In this document: positions 1 to 8,284 of the stretch, piece after piece
How positions within the stretch are numbered: position 1 is the stretch's first letter
How the letters are laid out: every line of letters starts with the position of its first letter
Assembly: GCF_011038785.1 (NCBI RefSeq)
Contig: NZ_JAAKDT010000038.1
Location: forward strand, 1-33,867
From: Parabacteroides sp. ZJ-118
GTDB lineage: Bacteria > Bacteroidota > Bacteroidia > Bacteroidales > Tannerellaceae
Direction of reading: 5' to 3'
DNA: 33,867 nt
The notes under the pieces: generated by a model
The model's database searches: none
Told to the model about the DNA's origin: nothing
The model's input: the letters and a program-made list of their open reading frames with translations, nothing else
Translations under genes and position numbers: made by a program

Positions 1-226
1 TCTGGATCTCGAAGATGACCAACTCTCCCTTCTCGCTCTCGGCCAAGATGTCCACTCGGTTGAACTTATCCTCAGGGCTCTCCTGGTTCGACTCGCTCTC
101 CAAGAATCGAACGATCTTGAAACGAGTCCCCAGCAAAGAGGTCATCAAACCCTCCAGTACGGCGTGGTTCGCCTTATTCCGGAGAAGGCGCTTCATCGCC
201 CAGTCAAAACGTATGTAATGTTCCAT
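1..226 (-). CDS. Rpn-type PD-(D/E)XK nuclease/transposase-family protein, N-terminal part
   Basis: The gene runs off the left edge, so only the first 75 codons from the ATG at 226 are visible (my reading of the minus strand). The segment starts MEHYIRFDWAMKRLLRN, then has NRVDILAESEKGELVIFEIQ, which fits the D...ExQ core of the PD-(D/E)XK nuclease fold as used by the Rpn (recombination-promoting nuclease) family. Members of that family have been linked to RecA-independent recombination and phage defence. It lies downstream of, and on the same strand as, the UpxY-like gene with a 174-bp gap, so co-transcription is possible. The C-terminal half, including coiled-coil or repeat regions usual in the family, is not visible. 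Family call is fairly sure; function in this organism is unknown. Confidence 0.75.
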   Translation of the reverse strand, partial: MEHYIRFDWAMKRLLRNKANHAVLEGLMTSLLGTRFKIVRFLESESNQESPEDKFNRVDILAESEKGELVIFEIQ

Positions 227-314
227 AAGATCTTTTATTTTGCCGGATAAAGATACTGGTTTTTATCCATAAAAACAAAGGAATGGTCAAATTAAACCAC
301 CTGCAAACCACCAA

Positions 315-348
315 TAGGGCTTGTTCCCTATGCATGCGCATACGCATG
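315..348. other. Two adjacent hairpins between the UpxY-like gene and the Rpn gene
   Basis: TAGGG (315-319) pairs with CCCTA (326-330) around a 6-nt loop. Immediately after, CATGCG (333-338) pairs with CGCATG (343-348) around a 4-nt loop. Both lie in the 174-bp spacer between an antiterminator gene and the next gene on the minus strand. Neither is followed by a T-run on the minus strand, so a simple intrinsic terminator is unlikely. A role as pause or antitermination structures is inference only. Confidence 0.4.
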
Positions 349-400
349 TGTGAGAGAAAAGGAGGTTTGAAAATTCCCATAGAATATGGATCTATGTACA

Positions 401-937
401 TTATAGCAATCGGATATATTCAGGATTGACCTCCACCGCGGCGACTAACAGACCGGGGATCTCTACGATCAAACGTTTTACACGGGAACCCCGTATAGCG
501 AGTAAACGACCCTCGTAGCCATCCAATGGGCCACCTTCGATACGGATCATGCGACCGTACATCGCGGGAGTTAATTCTTCTACCGGGAAATAGCGTGGGG
601 AATCATCGGAATGGACGGCACGGATAAAACGACTCATCTCTGCATGGCCTACCGTCATCGGTTTACGGTAGCCTCCTCGCAAATAACGATATTGGAGGGT
701 ACTGATCTCTTCTACGATTGGATCCATACACGCATGGGTCGTATGGGCAAACAGTAGATCGTGCAGAAGAGGGACCTCCTCGCGAATCCGCTTGCCCTTC
801 CTCTCGATCAACCGCCAACGCATAGGCGTGAAAATCTCAATGCCCTTTTCTTCCAGCAACCTGTAGGCCGGGTGTTTCGCGTTGGGACGGGTCAGGTCTC
901 GCAACACAAACCAATCGTCTGTAAAAGGATGTTCCAT
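401..937 (-). CDS. UpxY/NusG-like transcription antiterminator (orphan)
   Basis: A 178-aa protein with a NusG N-terminal-like domain (about residues 8-107, beginning DDWFVLRD) followed by a KOW-like segment (about 128-160, with GRMIRIEGGPLDGYEG). UpxY proteins of Bacteroidales are NusG paralogues that bind RNA polymerase, prevent premature termination in the leader of their own capsule operon and so act locus-specifically. Here no capsule gene is visible: the next gene on the strand is an Rpn-type nuclease. The gene is divergent from dnaG, separated by 225 bp. No clean TAnnTTTG box was seen in front of it; TATCTTTT on the minus strand near 969-976 is the nearest match. It may control genes left of the window, or be a stand-alone copy. 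Confidence 0.85.
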   Translation of the reverse strand: MEHPFTDDWFVLRDLTRPNAKHPAYRLLEEKGIEIFTPMRWRLIERKGKRIREEVPLLHDLLFAHTTHACMDPIVEEISTLQYRYLRGGYRKPMTVGHAEMSRFIRAVHSDDSPRYFPVEELTPAMYGRMIRIEGGPLDGYEGRLLAIRGSRVKRLIVEIPGLLVAAVEVNPEYIRLL

Positions 938-1034
938 TGGATAAGATATGATTCTTCTAGTCCTGAAAAGATATGTATTTTGTTAATATCCAATCAGTTA
1001 AACGATAGTTTCCTACGAGTTGGGAAGCATACTT

Positions 1035-1051
1035 GACGAGTGGTACTCGTC
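1035..1051. other. Perfect 7-bp inverted repeat in the upxY-dnaG divergent region
   Basis: GACGAGT (1035-1041) and ACTCGTC (1045-1051) are exact reverse complements around a 3-nt centre. The site lies in the untranslated region between the divergent UpxY-like gene and dnaG, about 60 bp upstream of the dnaG -33 box. It could be a regulator-binding dyad or a hairpin in the upxY leader RNA. No function can be assigned from the sequence. Confidence 0.35.
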
Positions 1052-1107
1052 TCACGCCGCGAATATAATAAAAAACAACCAAACACAAGCAAACGTCAGG
1101 CATTGTT

Positions 1108-1135
1108 TTTGTTTAGTTATTTTTCACTACATTTG
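1108..1135 (+). promoter_or_regulatory. Probable dnaG promoter (Bacteroidota -33/-7 type)
   Basis: TTTG at 1108-1111 and TACATTTG at 1128-1135 match the Bacteroidota sigma-ABfr consensus TTTG / TAnnTTTG, with a 16-bp gap that is slightly short (a TTG at 1103-1105 gives 22 bp). The start codon is at 1163, leaving a short leader. Confidence 0.6.
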
Positions 1136-1162
1136 TGTTCGCTAAAAAAGGAGTAATTTAAA

Positions 1163-3169
1163 ATGATCGATCAACCTACCATAGACCGGATATTGGATGC
1201 GGCGAACATCGTGGATGTTGTCTCTGAATTCGTGACTCTTCGGAAACGAGGGGTCAACTATGTAGGATTGTGCCCGTTTCATTCGGACAAATCACCGTCT
1301 TTTTATGTATCCCCCTCGAAGAATATCTGTAAGTGTTTCGCTTGTGGAGAAGGTGGAACCGCTGTTCACTTCATCATGAAGCACGAGCAACTCAGCTATT
1401 TCGACGCCTTGCGCTTTCTGGCGAAAAAATACCATATAGAGATACAGGAACGGGAACTTACCGAAAAAGAGAAACAAATCCGTAGCGACCGGGAAAGTAT
1501 GCTTATCGTGAATAGTTGGGCAGGGCAATACTTCTCTACCTTATTGCGTGAGCATGTTGAAGGGAAAAGCGTAGGTATGCGCTACTTCGCCGAGCGAGGA
1601 CTGCGGGAAGATATCATCCGCAAATTCCAGCTCGGGTATAGCTTGGACCAACGGGATGCCTTGTACAAAACCGCTATAAAAGCAGGCTATAAAAGGGAAT
1701 TCCTCGAGAAAACCGGTTTAGTTATCACGTATGATAACGGAAACGTGAACGATCGTTTTCGGGGACGTGTCATCTTTCCCGTCCATACGCTAAGCGGAAA
1801 AATCGTGGCATTCGGCGGACGTGTATTGAAAAAGGACGAGAAGACCGCAAAGTACGTAAACTCCCCCGAAAGCGAGATCTATCACAAGAGCAACGAGCTT
1901 TACGGCATCTATTTCGCCAAGCAAGCGATCATGAAACAAGATCGCTGTTTCCTGGTGGAAGGATATATGGACGTGATCGGCATGCACCAAGTGGGCGTGG
2001 AGAACGTGGTCGCTTCCTCGGGTACCGCGCTCACACAAGGGCAAATCCGGCTCATACGCCGCTTCACGAATAATATCACGGTATTGTACGATGGCGACGC
2101 CGCCGGAATCAAAGCGGCTCTCCGGGGTATCGATATGTTGTTGGAAGAAGGGATGAACGTCAAGGTCGTGCTTCTTCCGGCAGGAGAAGACCCGGACTCG
2201 TTTGCCCGCACCCATAGCGCGAGCGAGTTCGCGGAGTTTATCAGCCGGAACGAGACCGATTTCATCCGTTTCAAGACAAAGTTACTATTGGCGGAAGCGA
2301 ATGGCGATCCGATCAAACGCTCTGCCTTGATCTCGGATATAATCCGTACGGTAGCGATCATACCCGATACTATCGCCCGCTCCGTGTATATCCGGGAATG
2401 TAGTACGACCCTGGAGATAGACGAGCAGGTTTTACTTAACGAGGTTAATAAGATCCGTCTCCACAAGGAAGAAAACCAAGCGTCTAAATCCGTAAGGAAC
2501 GCACCGCCCGAGGATTATATCCCGAAAGAGGAAGCGGCTCCGCCTCCTACTCCTCCCGACGAGGCTCCGACGGCTCCCGACATACACTCCCCCCAACCGA
2601 GACGCTCTCCTTTCGAGGCTTACGAATTGGCTCTTTTGCGTTATATCGTACGGTACGGCGAACGTGTCCTCTATGACTACGTGGATGAGGAGAGCAACGA
2701 GCGTGTCATCATGCGGGTCGCTGATTATATCCGTTTCGATCTGGAACGCGACGACCTCACCTTTTATACGCCGACCTTCAAGCAAATGTTGGACGAGGCG
2801 GCCGAACATTGCCGGGACGAGGGTTTTATGGCCAGTCGCTATTTCCTTGCCCATCCGGACCCGAACATCAGCCGGGTTGCCGCCAACCTTATCAGCGACA
2901 AGTATCAGCTTAGTAAATATCATACGAAGTTCAGAGAACTGGAGCAAGAAGAAAACAAATTGGATTACTTGGTACCCCGGGAAATCTATTCTATGAAAGA
3001 GGCCTATATCCTCCATAAAATAAAGGATATCCAAGTGAAAATCAAAGAGGCTCAAAACAGGGGAGACATGGAGCAGATCTTTGATTTGATGAAACAGAAC
3101 GCCCGCCTCAACGAGATCAAGAACGTACTCTGCAAAGAGCTGGGCGAGCGTATCGTATTGAACATGTAA
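1163..3169 (+). CDS. dnaG: DNA primase
   Basis: A 668-aa primase that makes RNA primers at the replication fork. The N-terminal CHC2 zinc-binding domain has C37-x2-H40 ... C58-x2-C61. The catalytic core carries the Toprim motifs EGYMD (residues 266-270) and DGDAAG (310-315), whose acidic residues bind metal. A proline/acid-rich linker (roughly residues 450-485) leads to a C-terminal helical region that would bind DnaB helicase; this part is poorly conserved and only its position supports the role. Length is in the range expected for Bacteroidota DnaG. It is followed 12 bp later by an ABC-2 exporter pair, so the three genes may be one transcript, although the functions are unrelated. Confidence 0.96.
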   Translation: MIDQPTIDRILDAANIVDVVSEFVTLRKRGVNYVGLCPFHSDKSPSFYVSPSKNICKCFACGEGGTAVHFIMKHEQLSYFDALRFLAKKYHIEIQERELTEKEKQIRSDRESMLIVNSWAGQYFSTLLREHVEGKSVGMRYFAERGLREDIIRKFQLGYSLDQRDALYKTAIKAGYKREFLEKTGLVITYDNGNVNDRFRGRVIFPVHTLSGKIVAFGGRVLKKDEKTAKYVNSPESEIYHKSNELYGIYFAKQAIMKQDRCFLVEGYMDVIGMHQVGVENVVASSGTALTQGQIRLIRRFTNNITVLYDGDAAGIKAALRGIDMLLEEGMNVKVVLLPAGEDPDSFARTHSASEFAEFISRNETDFIRFKTKLLLAEANGDPIKRSALISDIIRTVAIIPDTIARSVYIRECSTTLEIDEQVLLNEVNKIRLHKEENQASKSVRNAPPEDYIPKEEAAPPPTPPDEAPTAPDIHSPQPRRSPFEAYELALLRYIVRYGERVLYDYVDEESNERVIMRVADYIRFDLERDDLTFYTPTFKQMLDEAAEHCRDEGFMASRYFLAHPDPNISRVAANLISDKYQLSKYHTKFRELEQEENKLDYLVPREIYSMKEAYILHKIKDIQVKIKEAQNRGDMEQIFDLMKQNARLNEIKNVLCKELGERIVLNM

Positions 3170-3181
3170 TAAAAAACATCT

Positions 3182-4054
3182 ATGAATTACCTTGAGACAG
3201 AAAACGTGGTAAAACAGTACGCCGGACATTTGGCACTAGACAAGGTGAGTATCCAAGTTCCTCAAGGAACTGTTTTTGGATTACTGGGGCCTAACGGAGC
3301 CGGCAAGACCACCTTGATCCGGATCATCAACCGGATTACGGCGCCGGATAGCGGAATCGTTCGCTTCAACGGCCGTGAATCCGGCCCGGAAGACATCTAC
3401 CGGATCGGCTATCTGCCGGAGGAGAGAGGGTTGTATAAAAAGATGAAAGTCGGAGAGCAGGCTATCTACCTGGCGCAATTGAAGGGTCTCTCCTATTCAG
3501 AGGCACGCAAGCGTCTGACCCGTTGGTTCGAGAAATTTGACATCATGCCTTGGTGGAATCGCAAACTGGAGGAGCTGTCGAAAGGCATGCAGCAGAAAGT
3601 GCAGTTCATCATCACCGTGATACACGAACCCGAGTTATTGATCTTCGACGAGCCTTTCAGCGGATTCGATCCGGTCAACGCCGATCGTATTAAACAAGAG
3701 ATATTGGAATTGAAAGCGGCCGGGCATACCATCATATTCTCCACGCACAACATGTCGTCCGTGGAGGAGATTTGTGACGATATCGCCCTTATCAACCGTT
3801 CCCAAGTCGTTTTGTCGGGTAACGTGAAGGAGGTACGTGAACGTTTCAAAAACAACACTTATATACTGAATGTGCGCAAGGGGCCGGGAGAGACCGAAGA
3901 ACTGCGGGTACGCAAGGAAGAGCCTATCGGCAACTCGGAATGGCTGACGAAGCTCGCCTCCCGCTATGAAATACTCTCCTTCACGGAGGAGATCCCTTCC
4001 ATGAATGACATTTTTATCAACACCGTTTCCGGCACAAACACACCAAAAGCATGA
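3182..4054 (+). CDS. ABC-2 type exporter, ATP-binding protein
   Basis: A 290-aa ATPase with Walker A GPNGAGKTT (G36-T44, K42), a degenerate signature LSKGMQQK, Walker B LLIFDEPFSGFDP and the switch histidine in STHNM. The C-terminal part, about 80 residues past the ATPase core, resembles the extension found in NatA-like subunits (DUF4162-type). It pairs with the membrane protein encoded immediately downstream, whose start codon overlaps this stop by 4 bp (ATGA). The substrate is unknown; NatAB-like systems in Firmicutes have been linked to sodium export, but the family is broad and no specificity can be read here. Confidence 0.9.
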   Translation: MNYLETENVVKQYAGHLALDKVSIQVPQGTVFGLLGPNGAGKTTLIRIINRITAPDSGIVRFNGRESGPEDIYRIGYLPEERGLYKKMKVGEQAIYLAQLKGLSYSEARKRLTRWFEKFDIMPWWNRKLEELSKGMQQKVQFIITVIHEPELLIFDEPFSGFDPVNADRIKQEILELKAAGHTIIFSTHNMSSVEEICDDIALINRSQVVLSGNVKEVRERFKNNTYILNVRKGPGETEELRVRKEEPIGNSEWLTKLASRYEILSFTEEIPSMNDIFINTVSGTNTPKA

Positions 4055-5370
4055 GTAAAATTGGATTGATCATCAAACGAGAATATCTCCGGAGAGTAAG
4101 CAAGAAATCTTTTATCCTGCTCACGTTCCTCACGCCGTTTCTATTCGCGGCACTCGCTTTCGTCCCCCTGTGGCTCTCTTCCATCAAGGGAGATGAGGTT
4201 CATACGGTCGCCATACTCGATGCCACCGGCAAATACGCCCCGTTGTTCGAGGATACGGAAAGCTATCGTTTTATCAATGGCGACAAAGATATGGATAAGT
4301 ACAGACAAATGTCGGAAAAGGAGATATTCGCGTTTCTCAACATCTCTGACGACTTGCGGAAAAATCCGAAAAACGCGACCCTCTATTCCAAGAAACAAAT
4401 CCCGGCGGATTTGAGCCGACTCGTCAATATGACATTGAAGAAGCAGATAGAGCGTGACAAACTGGCAACATTCAATATCCCTAATCTGCAAGAGATCCTG
4501 AAGGCAAGTAAAGTAGATTTCAACATACAAACGGTCAAGTGGGGGGATGACGGGAGCGAAAAGCAGTCCTCGTCCGTAGTGGCATCCATAACCGGAGTAA
4601 TTTTCACCATGCTTATCTATCTGTTCATCCTGATCTATGGAGGAATGGTCATGCAAGGGGTTATGGAAGAAAAGACGAACCGGATCGTCGAGATTATGAT
4701 CTCGTCTGTCAAGCCTTTCGACTTGATGATGGGCAAGATCATAGGGATCGGTTTTGTCGGGCTTACCCAAGTATTCCTTTGGGCGATCATGACCTTCATG
4801 CTCATCACCGGGGGAACTTTCTTTTTAGGAGGAGGTATGGAGAGCGAGATATTGCGGTCAAGCATGGCACTTAACACCACAGCCCCTGACATGACGGCTA
4901 TCGCTGCCCGGCAGTCGGGAAATGAATGGATAGAGATGCTTCATACGATCAACTTCACCGAGATAGGCATCTTGTTTATCGTTTATTTCATAGGCGGCTA
5001 CTTGTTATATTCTTCTTTATTCGCCGCTATCGGATCAGCCGTAGACGGCCAGGAAGACACGCAACAATTCATGCTACCGGTGACGCTCCTTTTGGTTTTC
5101 GCCCTCTACGCGGGAATCTACAGCATGGAAAACCCCGACGGGCCATTAGCGTTCTGGTGCTCCATGATCCCATTCACCTCGCCGATCGTCATGATGGTCC
5201 GGGTGCCATTCGAGGTGCCTTTGTGGGAAATACTACTTTCCATTGGATTTTTGTATCTATTATCCATCGGTTTCACTTGGCTCTCCGCCAAAATATACCG
5301 CGTAGGCATTCTTATGTATGGTAAGAAACCCAGTATAAAAGAGATGTCCAAATGGATTCGTTACAAATGA
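4051..5370 (+). CDS. ABC-2 type exporter, permease
   Basis: A 439-aa membrane protein in the NatB/YhaP-like ABC-2 family. One membrane helix lies near the N-terminus (about 20-43), then an extracytoplasmic segment of about 130 residues, then about five or six helices from residue 180 onward (for example 182-206, 229-257, 305-330, 343-360, 367-413). The sequence MQGVMEEKTNRIVEIMISSVKPFDLMMGK after helix 2 is the typical coupling region of this family, shown here by MEEKTNRIVEIMISSVKPF. It overlaps the ATPase gene by 4 bp, so translation of the two subunits is probably coupled. A terminator follows 20 bp after the stop. Substrate unknown. Confidence 0.88.
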   Translation: MSKIGLIIKREYLRRVSKKSFILLTFLTPFLFAALAFVPLWLSSIKGDEVHTVAILDATGKYAPLFEDTESYRFINGDKDMDKYRQMSEKEIFAFLNISDDLRKNPKNATLYSKKQIPADLSRLVNMTLKKQIERDKLATFNIPNLQEILKASKVDFNIQTVKWGDDGSEKQSSSVVASITGVIFTMLIYLFILIYGGMVMQGVMEEKTNRIVEIMISSVKPFDLMMGKIIGIGFVGLTQVFLWAIMTFMLITGGTFFLGGGMESEILRSSMALNTTAPDMTAIAARQSGNEWIEMLHTINFTEIGILFIVYFIGGYLLYSSLFAAIGSAVDGQEDTQQFMLPVTLLLVFALYAGIYSMENPDGPLAFWCSMIPFTSPIVMMVRVPFEVPLWEILLSIGFLYLLSIGFTWLSAKIYRVGILMYGKKPSIKEMSKWIRYK

Positions 5371-5390
5371 AAACAGGATATCTACAGCCT

Positions 5391-5428
5391 AAAAGCCTCG
5401 CTACTCTTATCGAATAACGAGGCTTTTT
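5391..5428. terminator. Bidirectional intrinsic terminator between the ABC exporter and tRNA-Gln
   Basis: AAAAGCCTCG (5391-5400) pairs with CGAGGCTTTT (5418-5427) around a 17-nt loop and ends in a T-run on the plus strand; read on the minus strand the stem also ends in four T. It therefore suits both the plus-strand exporter operon and the minus-strand tRNA genes, whose last base is 5 bp away. Confidence 0.8.
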
Positions 5429-5432
5429 CAAG

Positions 5433-5503
5433 TTGTTCTACCCGGATTCGAACCAGGACAAACAGGACCAGAATCTGTTGTGCTACCATTACACCATAGA
5501 ACA
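5433..5503 (-). tRNA. tRNA-Gln (CUG), downstream copy
   Basis: Read on the minus strand this folds as a 71-nt cloverleaf: acceptor TGTTCTA/TAGAACA, 3-bp D stem GTG/CAC, anticodon loop TTCTGGT (anticodon CUG), 4-nt variable region, T arm CCTGG-TTCGAAT-CCGGG and discriminator A. The T stem has one T-G wobble absent from the sister copy. The anticodon stem closes with an A-C mismatch next to the loop in both copies. The weak U1-A72 first pair fits glutamine tRNAs. The CCA end is not encoded. Confidence 0.93.
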
Positions 5504-5536
5504 ATCTCTACAAAATTACCGGGGAGACCTCAAACG

Positions 5537-5607
5537 TTGTTCTACCTGGATTCGAACCAGGACAAACAGGACCAGAATCTGTTGTGCTACCATTACACCA
5601 TAGAACA
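5537..5607 (-). tRNA. tRNA-Gln (CUG), upstream copy
   Basis: Identical to the downstream copy over 71 nt except for one T-stem base, which here gives a full Watson-Crick stem (CCTGG/CCAGG). The two genes are 33 bp apart and would be processed from one precursor made from the promoter at 5645-5675. Anticodon loop TTCTGGT gives anticodon CUG, reading CAG codons. Confidence 0.93.
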
Positions 5608-5624
5608 ATATTTAACAAATCGCC

Positions 5625-5644
5625 CACTCGCTTGTTGGCGAGTG
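5625..5644 (-). other. Hairpin in the tRNA-Gln leader
   Basis: CACTCGC (5625-5631) and GCGAGTG (5638-5644) form a perfect 7-bp stem with a 6-nt loop. It lies directly next to the -7 box of the tRNA promoter and so would be at or near the 5' end of the precursor RNA. It has no T-run in the direction of the tRNAs. It could protect the precursor end or guide processing (inference). Confidence 0.5.
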
Positions 5645-5675
5645 CAAAGGTATATACTTTTTCAAAATTCGCAAA
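5645..5675 (-). promoter_or_regulatory. tRNA-Gln promoter
   Basis: On the minus strand TTTG (5672-5675) is followed after exactly 19 bp by TACCTTTG (5645-5652), the best full match to the Bacteroidota TTTG-N19-TAnnTTTG promoter in the window, as expected for a stable RNA operon. Confidence 0.78.
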
Positions 5676-5851
5676 TAAACCTTCGAAAAAAATGTCCGGG
5701 AAAAAGACGTGCGTGCTTTTTTTAAAAGCTTATAACGGCCGGAGAGATCGTCTCAAAAAGGTATTACACACATATTAATGAAAGAAAAGGATGTATGTAA
5801 CGAATTAAGAAGTATATTCGCGGCTCGGAGAATTATATCAATAAGAAATAA

Positions 5852-6211
5852 ATGGATCAAGCAAAAGAATTAGTAAAAACGATTATCGAAGGCCTTCAAG
5901 AGAAAAGAGGCAAAAATATTGTAACAGTAGATTTAAGCCAGATTTCCGGCGCCATTTGTCAATATATGGTCATTTGTGAGGGAAACACGCCCACTCAAGT
6001 TTCCGCTTTATCTGATTCCGTATGGGATTTCGCACGCAAAAATGCAAATGAGAAGCCTTTATCCATTGACGGTACACAGGGCGCTCGATGGATCGGCATG
6101 GATTATGGCACGGTTCTTGTGCATATATTCTTGCCGGAGCAACGTGCGTTCTATAACTTGGAGAACCTTTGGGCAGACTCGAGGGTTATACAAGTACCCG
6201 ACATGGATTAA
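5852..6211 (+). CDS. rsfS: Ribosome silencing factor RsfS
   Basis: A 119-aa protein of the RsfS/Iojap family, which binds ribosomal protein uL14 and blocks joining of the 30S and 50S subunits when nutrients are short. The sequence shows the family pattern: an N-terminal helix (AKELVKTIIEGLQEKRG), the strand NIVTVDLSQI, the core YMVICEGNTPTQVSALSD and the C-terminal DYGTVLVHIF. Length is usual. It begins an apparent rsfS-ftsH-cdsA operon, with 30 bp to ftsH. A TAnnTTTG-like box (TATATTCG, 5813-5820) precedes it but is imperfect. Confidence 0.92.
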   Translation: MDQAKELVKTIIEGLQEKRGKNIVTVDLSQISGAICQYMVICEGNTPTQVSALSDSVWDFARKNANEKPLSIDGTQGARWIGMDYGTVLVHIFLPEQRAFYNLENLWADSRVIQVPDMD

Positions 6212-6241
6212 GCAGGCCTAAATATTTGAGGATGATTTCTT

Positions 6242-8284
6242 ATGGAAAATAAAAACGACCTATTTAATAAAACACCGAAGGGAGGGAAACCCAAGATGTT
6301 TCGTTTTAACTTGTATTGGATGTACGGGTTGATCTTTATCATGCTTGTCGCCCTATACATGACAAATGATTCTTCGGGAACGAAAGAGCTAGGTTGGACG
6401 GAGTTCCAGAAACTAGCGCGGGAAAACATATTCGATAAAATGACGGTCTACAACAAGAAGAACTTGGTGGAGGCGACCGTGAAAAGCGGACATGCCGAAC
6501 GGGTCTTCGGGAACATGGACGTTTCTAAAATCGGGGTTTCTCCGAAAGTATACGTAAAGATCCCATCGGCCGACAAATTTTCCGATTTCTATGACAAAGC
6601 GGTAGCCGATAATCATATCGACACGCAAGTCCGGTTCGAGGAAGGCGATGACGCTATCTGGAATTTCTTGGTTTCGTTCGGCCCGATTATCCTATTGATC
6701 GGTGTATGGATGTTCTTGATGAGGCGTATGTCCGGTGGTACCGGCGCAGGCCCGGGTGGCGTGTTCAGCGTTGGTAAAGCGAAAGCCCAGCTTTTTGATA
6801 AAGACAACGACCGTAAGGTGACATTCAGGGATGTCGCCGGATTGGCGGAAGCAAAACAAGAGGTAGAGGAAATCGTCTCTTTCTTGAAGAATCCGGAAAA
6901 ATATACCGAACTAGGAGGTAAGATACCTAAGGGTGCCTTATTGGTAGGCCCTCCGGGAACCGGTAAGACATTATTGGCGAAGGCTGTTGCCGGAGAGGCG
7001 AATGTGCCGTTTTTCTCCTTGTCCGGTTCTGATTTCGTGGAGATGTTTGTCGGTGTAGGCGCCTCCCGTGTGCGTGACCTGTTCCGCCAAGCGAAGGAAA
7101 AATCGCCCTGCATCGTCTTTATTGATGAGATCGACGCGGTAGGCCGTGCGCGGGGGAAGAACGCGAATATGAATAGTAATGACGAGCGTGAGAACACGTT
7201 GAACCAGCTATTGACCGAAATGGATGGTTTCGGTTCTAACAGTGGTGTCATTATCTTAGCCGCTACAAACCGTGCGGACATTTTGGATAAAGCATTGTTG
7301 CGTGCCGGGCGTTTTGACCGTCAGATTCATGTTGAGTTACCGGATTTGAATGAGCGTAAGGAAATATTCGGCGTACATTTACGTCCGATCAAGATCGATG
7401 AAAGCGTAGACGCTGAGTTCCTGGCAAGGCAGACTCCGGGCTTCTCGGGGGCTGATATCGCGAATGTTTGTAATGAGGCTGCTTTGATCGCCGCCCGTAA
7501 CGGGAAGAAATTCGTGCAAAAAGAAGATTTTATGAACGCGGTAGACCGCATTGTCGGAGGTCTGGAGAAACGCTCGAAGATCATGACGGAGGAAGAACGT
7601 AGATGTATCGCGAACCATGAGGCCGGACACGCTACATTAAGTTGGTTGTTGGAACACGCCAATCCGCTGGTCAAGGTGACAATCGTTCCCCGCGGGAAGG
7701 CACTGGGTGCGGCATGGTACTTGCCGGAAGAGAGACAGATCACCACCCGCGAGCAATTGCAGGATGAGATGTGCGCTACCTTGGGAGGACGGGCCGCGGA
7801 GGAACTGGTCCTGGGGAAAATATCCACAGGCGCATCCAACGATTTGGAACGTGTCACGAAACAAGCCTATGCGATGGTCGTTTACTTCGGTATGAGCGAT
7901 AAGCTTCCCAACTTGAACTATTACGACTCCACCGGACAGGATTGGGGATTCACCAAGCCTTATAGTGAGGAGACCGCCAAATTGATCGATACGGAAGTAC
8001 AGAAGATCATCAATGAGCAATACGACAGGGCAAAACGAATCTTATCCGAGAATAACGAGGGACATAGCAAGTTGGCGCAGGTATTATTGGATCGTGAGGT
8101 AATCTACTCGGAAGATGTAGAGCATATCTTCGGGAAACGTGCTTGGATCTCCCGTTCGCAAGAGATTCTGGAGTTGCAGGAAAAGGCTAACGGAAAGAAC
8201 AAGGAGAACGCGGATAAGGAGGCGGAGGCGATTCGTTATATTCGCGACCCAAATTACGAACAAGCAAAAACACGATTGTTTTGA
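6242..8284 (+). CDS. ftsH: ATP-dependent zinc metalloprotease FtsH
   Basis: A 680-aa membrane-anchored AAA+ protease that extracts and degrades unassembled or damaged membrane proteins and some regulators. Two membrane helices (about 23-41 and 141-160) flank a periplasmic domain of about 100 residues. The ATPase has Walker A GPPGTGKT (236-243), Walker B CIVFIDEID and the second region of homology ending RAGRFDR. The zinc protease site is HEAGH (459-463). It sits between rsfS and cdsA; the cdsA start overlaps its stop codon. In E. coli FtsH controls lipid A synthesis, so linkage to a phospholipid gene is notable but may be chance. Confidence 0.97.
   Translation: MENKNDLFNKTPKGGKPKMFRFNLYWMYGLIFIMLVALYMTNDSSGTKELGWTEFQKLARENIFDKMTVYNKKNLVEATVKSGHAERVFGNMDVSKIGVSPKVYVKIPSADKFSDFYDKAVADNHIDTQVRFEEGDDAIWNFLVSFGPIILLIGVWMFLMRRMSGGTGAGPGGVFSVGKAKAQLFDKDNDRKVTFRDVAGLAEAKQEVEEIVSFLKNPEKYTELGGKIPKGALLVGPPGTGKTLLAKAVAGEANVPFFSLSGSDFVEMFVGVGASRVRDLFRQAKEKSPCIVFIDEIDAVGRARGKNANMNSNDERENTLNQLLTEMDGFGSNSGVIILAATNRADILDKALLRAGRFDRQIHVELPDLNERKEIFGVHLRPIKIDESVDAEFLARQTPGFSGADIANVCNEAALIAARNGKKFVQKEDFMNAVDRIVGGLEKRSKIMTEEERRCIANHEAGHATLSWLLEHANPLVKVTIVPRGKALGAAWYLPEERQITTREQLQDEMCATLGGRAAEELVLGKISTGASNDLERVTKQAYAMVVYFGMSDKLPNLNYYDSTGQDWGFTKPYSEETAKLIDTEVQKIINEQYDRAKRILSENNEGHSKLAQVLLDREVIYSEDVEHIFGKRAWISRSQEILELQEKANGKNKENADKEAEAIRYIRDPNYEQAKTRLF

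Noticed and set aside
15-218. 67-codon plus-strand frame at the left edge
   Set aside because: Antisense shadow of the Rpn-type gene, whose D...ExQ motif is on the minus strand.
204-401. 65-codon minus-strand frame between the UpxY-like and Rpn genes
   Set aside because: Its sequence covers two hairpins, has no family features, and overlaps the Rpn start.
3182-5370. ABC exporter as part of a DNA replication system with dnaG
   Set aside because: Only the 12-bp spacing links them; the products have no known functional tie.
5480-5778. Open frames of 81 and 64 codons across the tRNA genes
   Set aside because: They read through the reverse complement of two tRNA-Gln genes and the spacer; repeated peptides come from the tRNA duplication.
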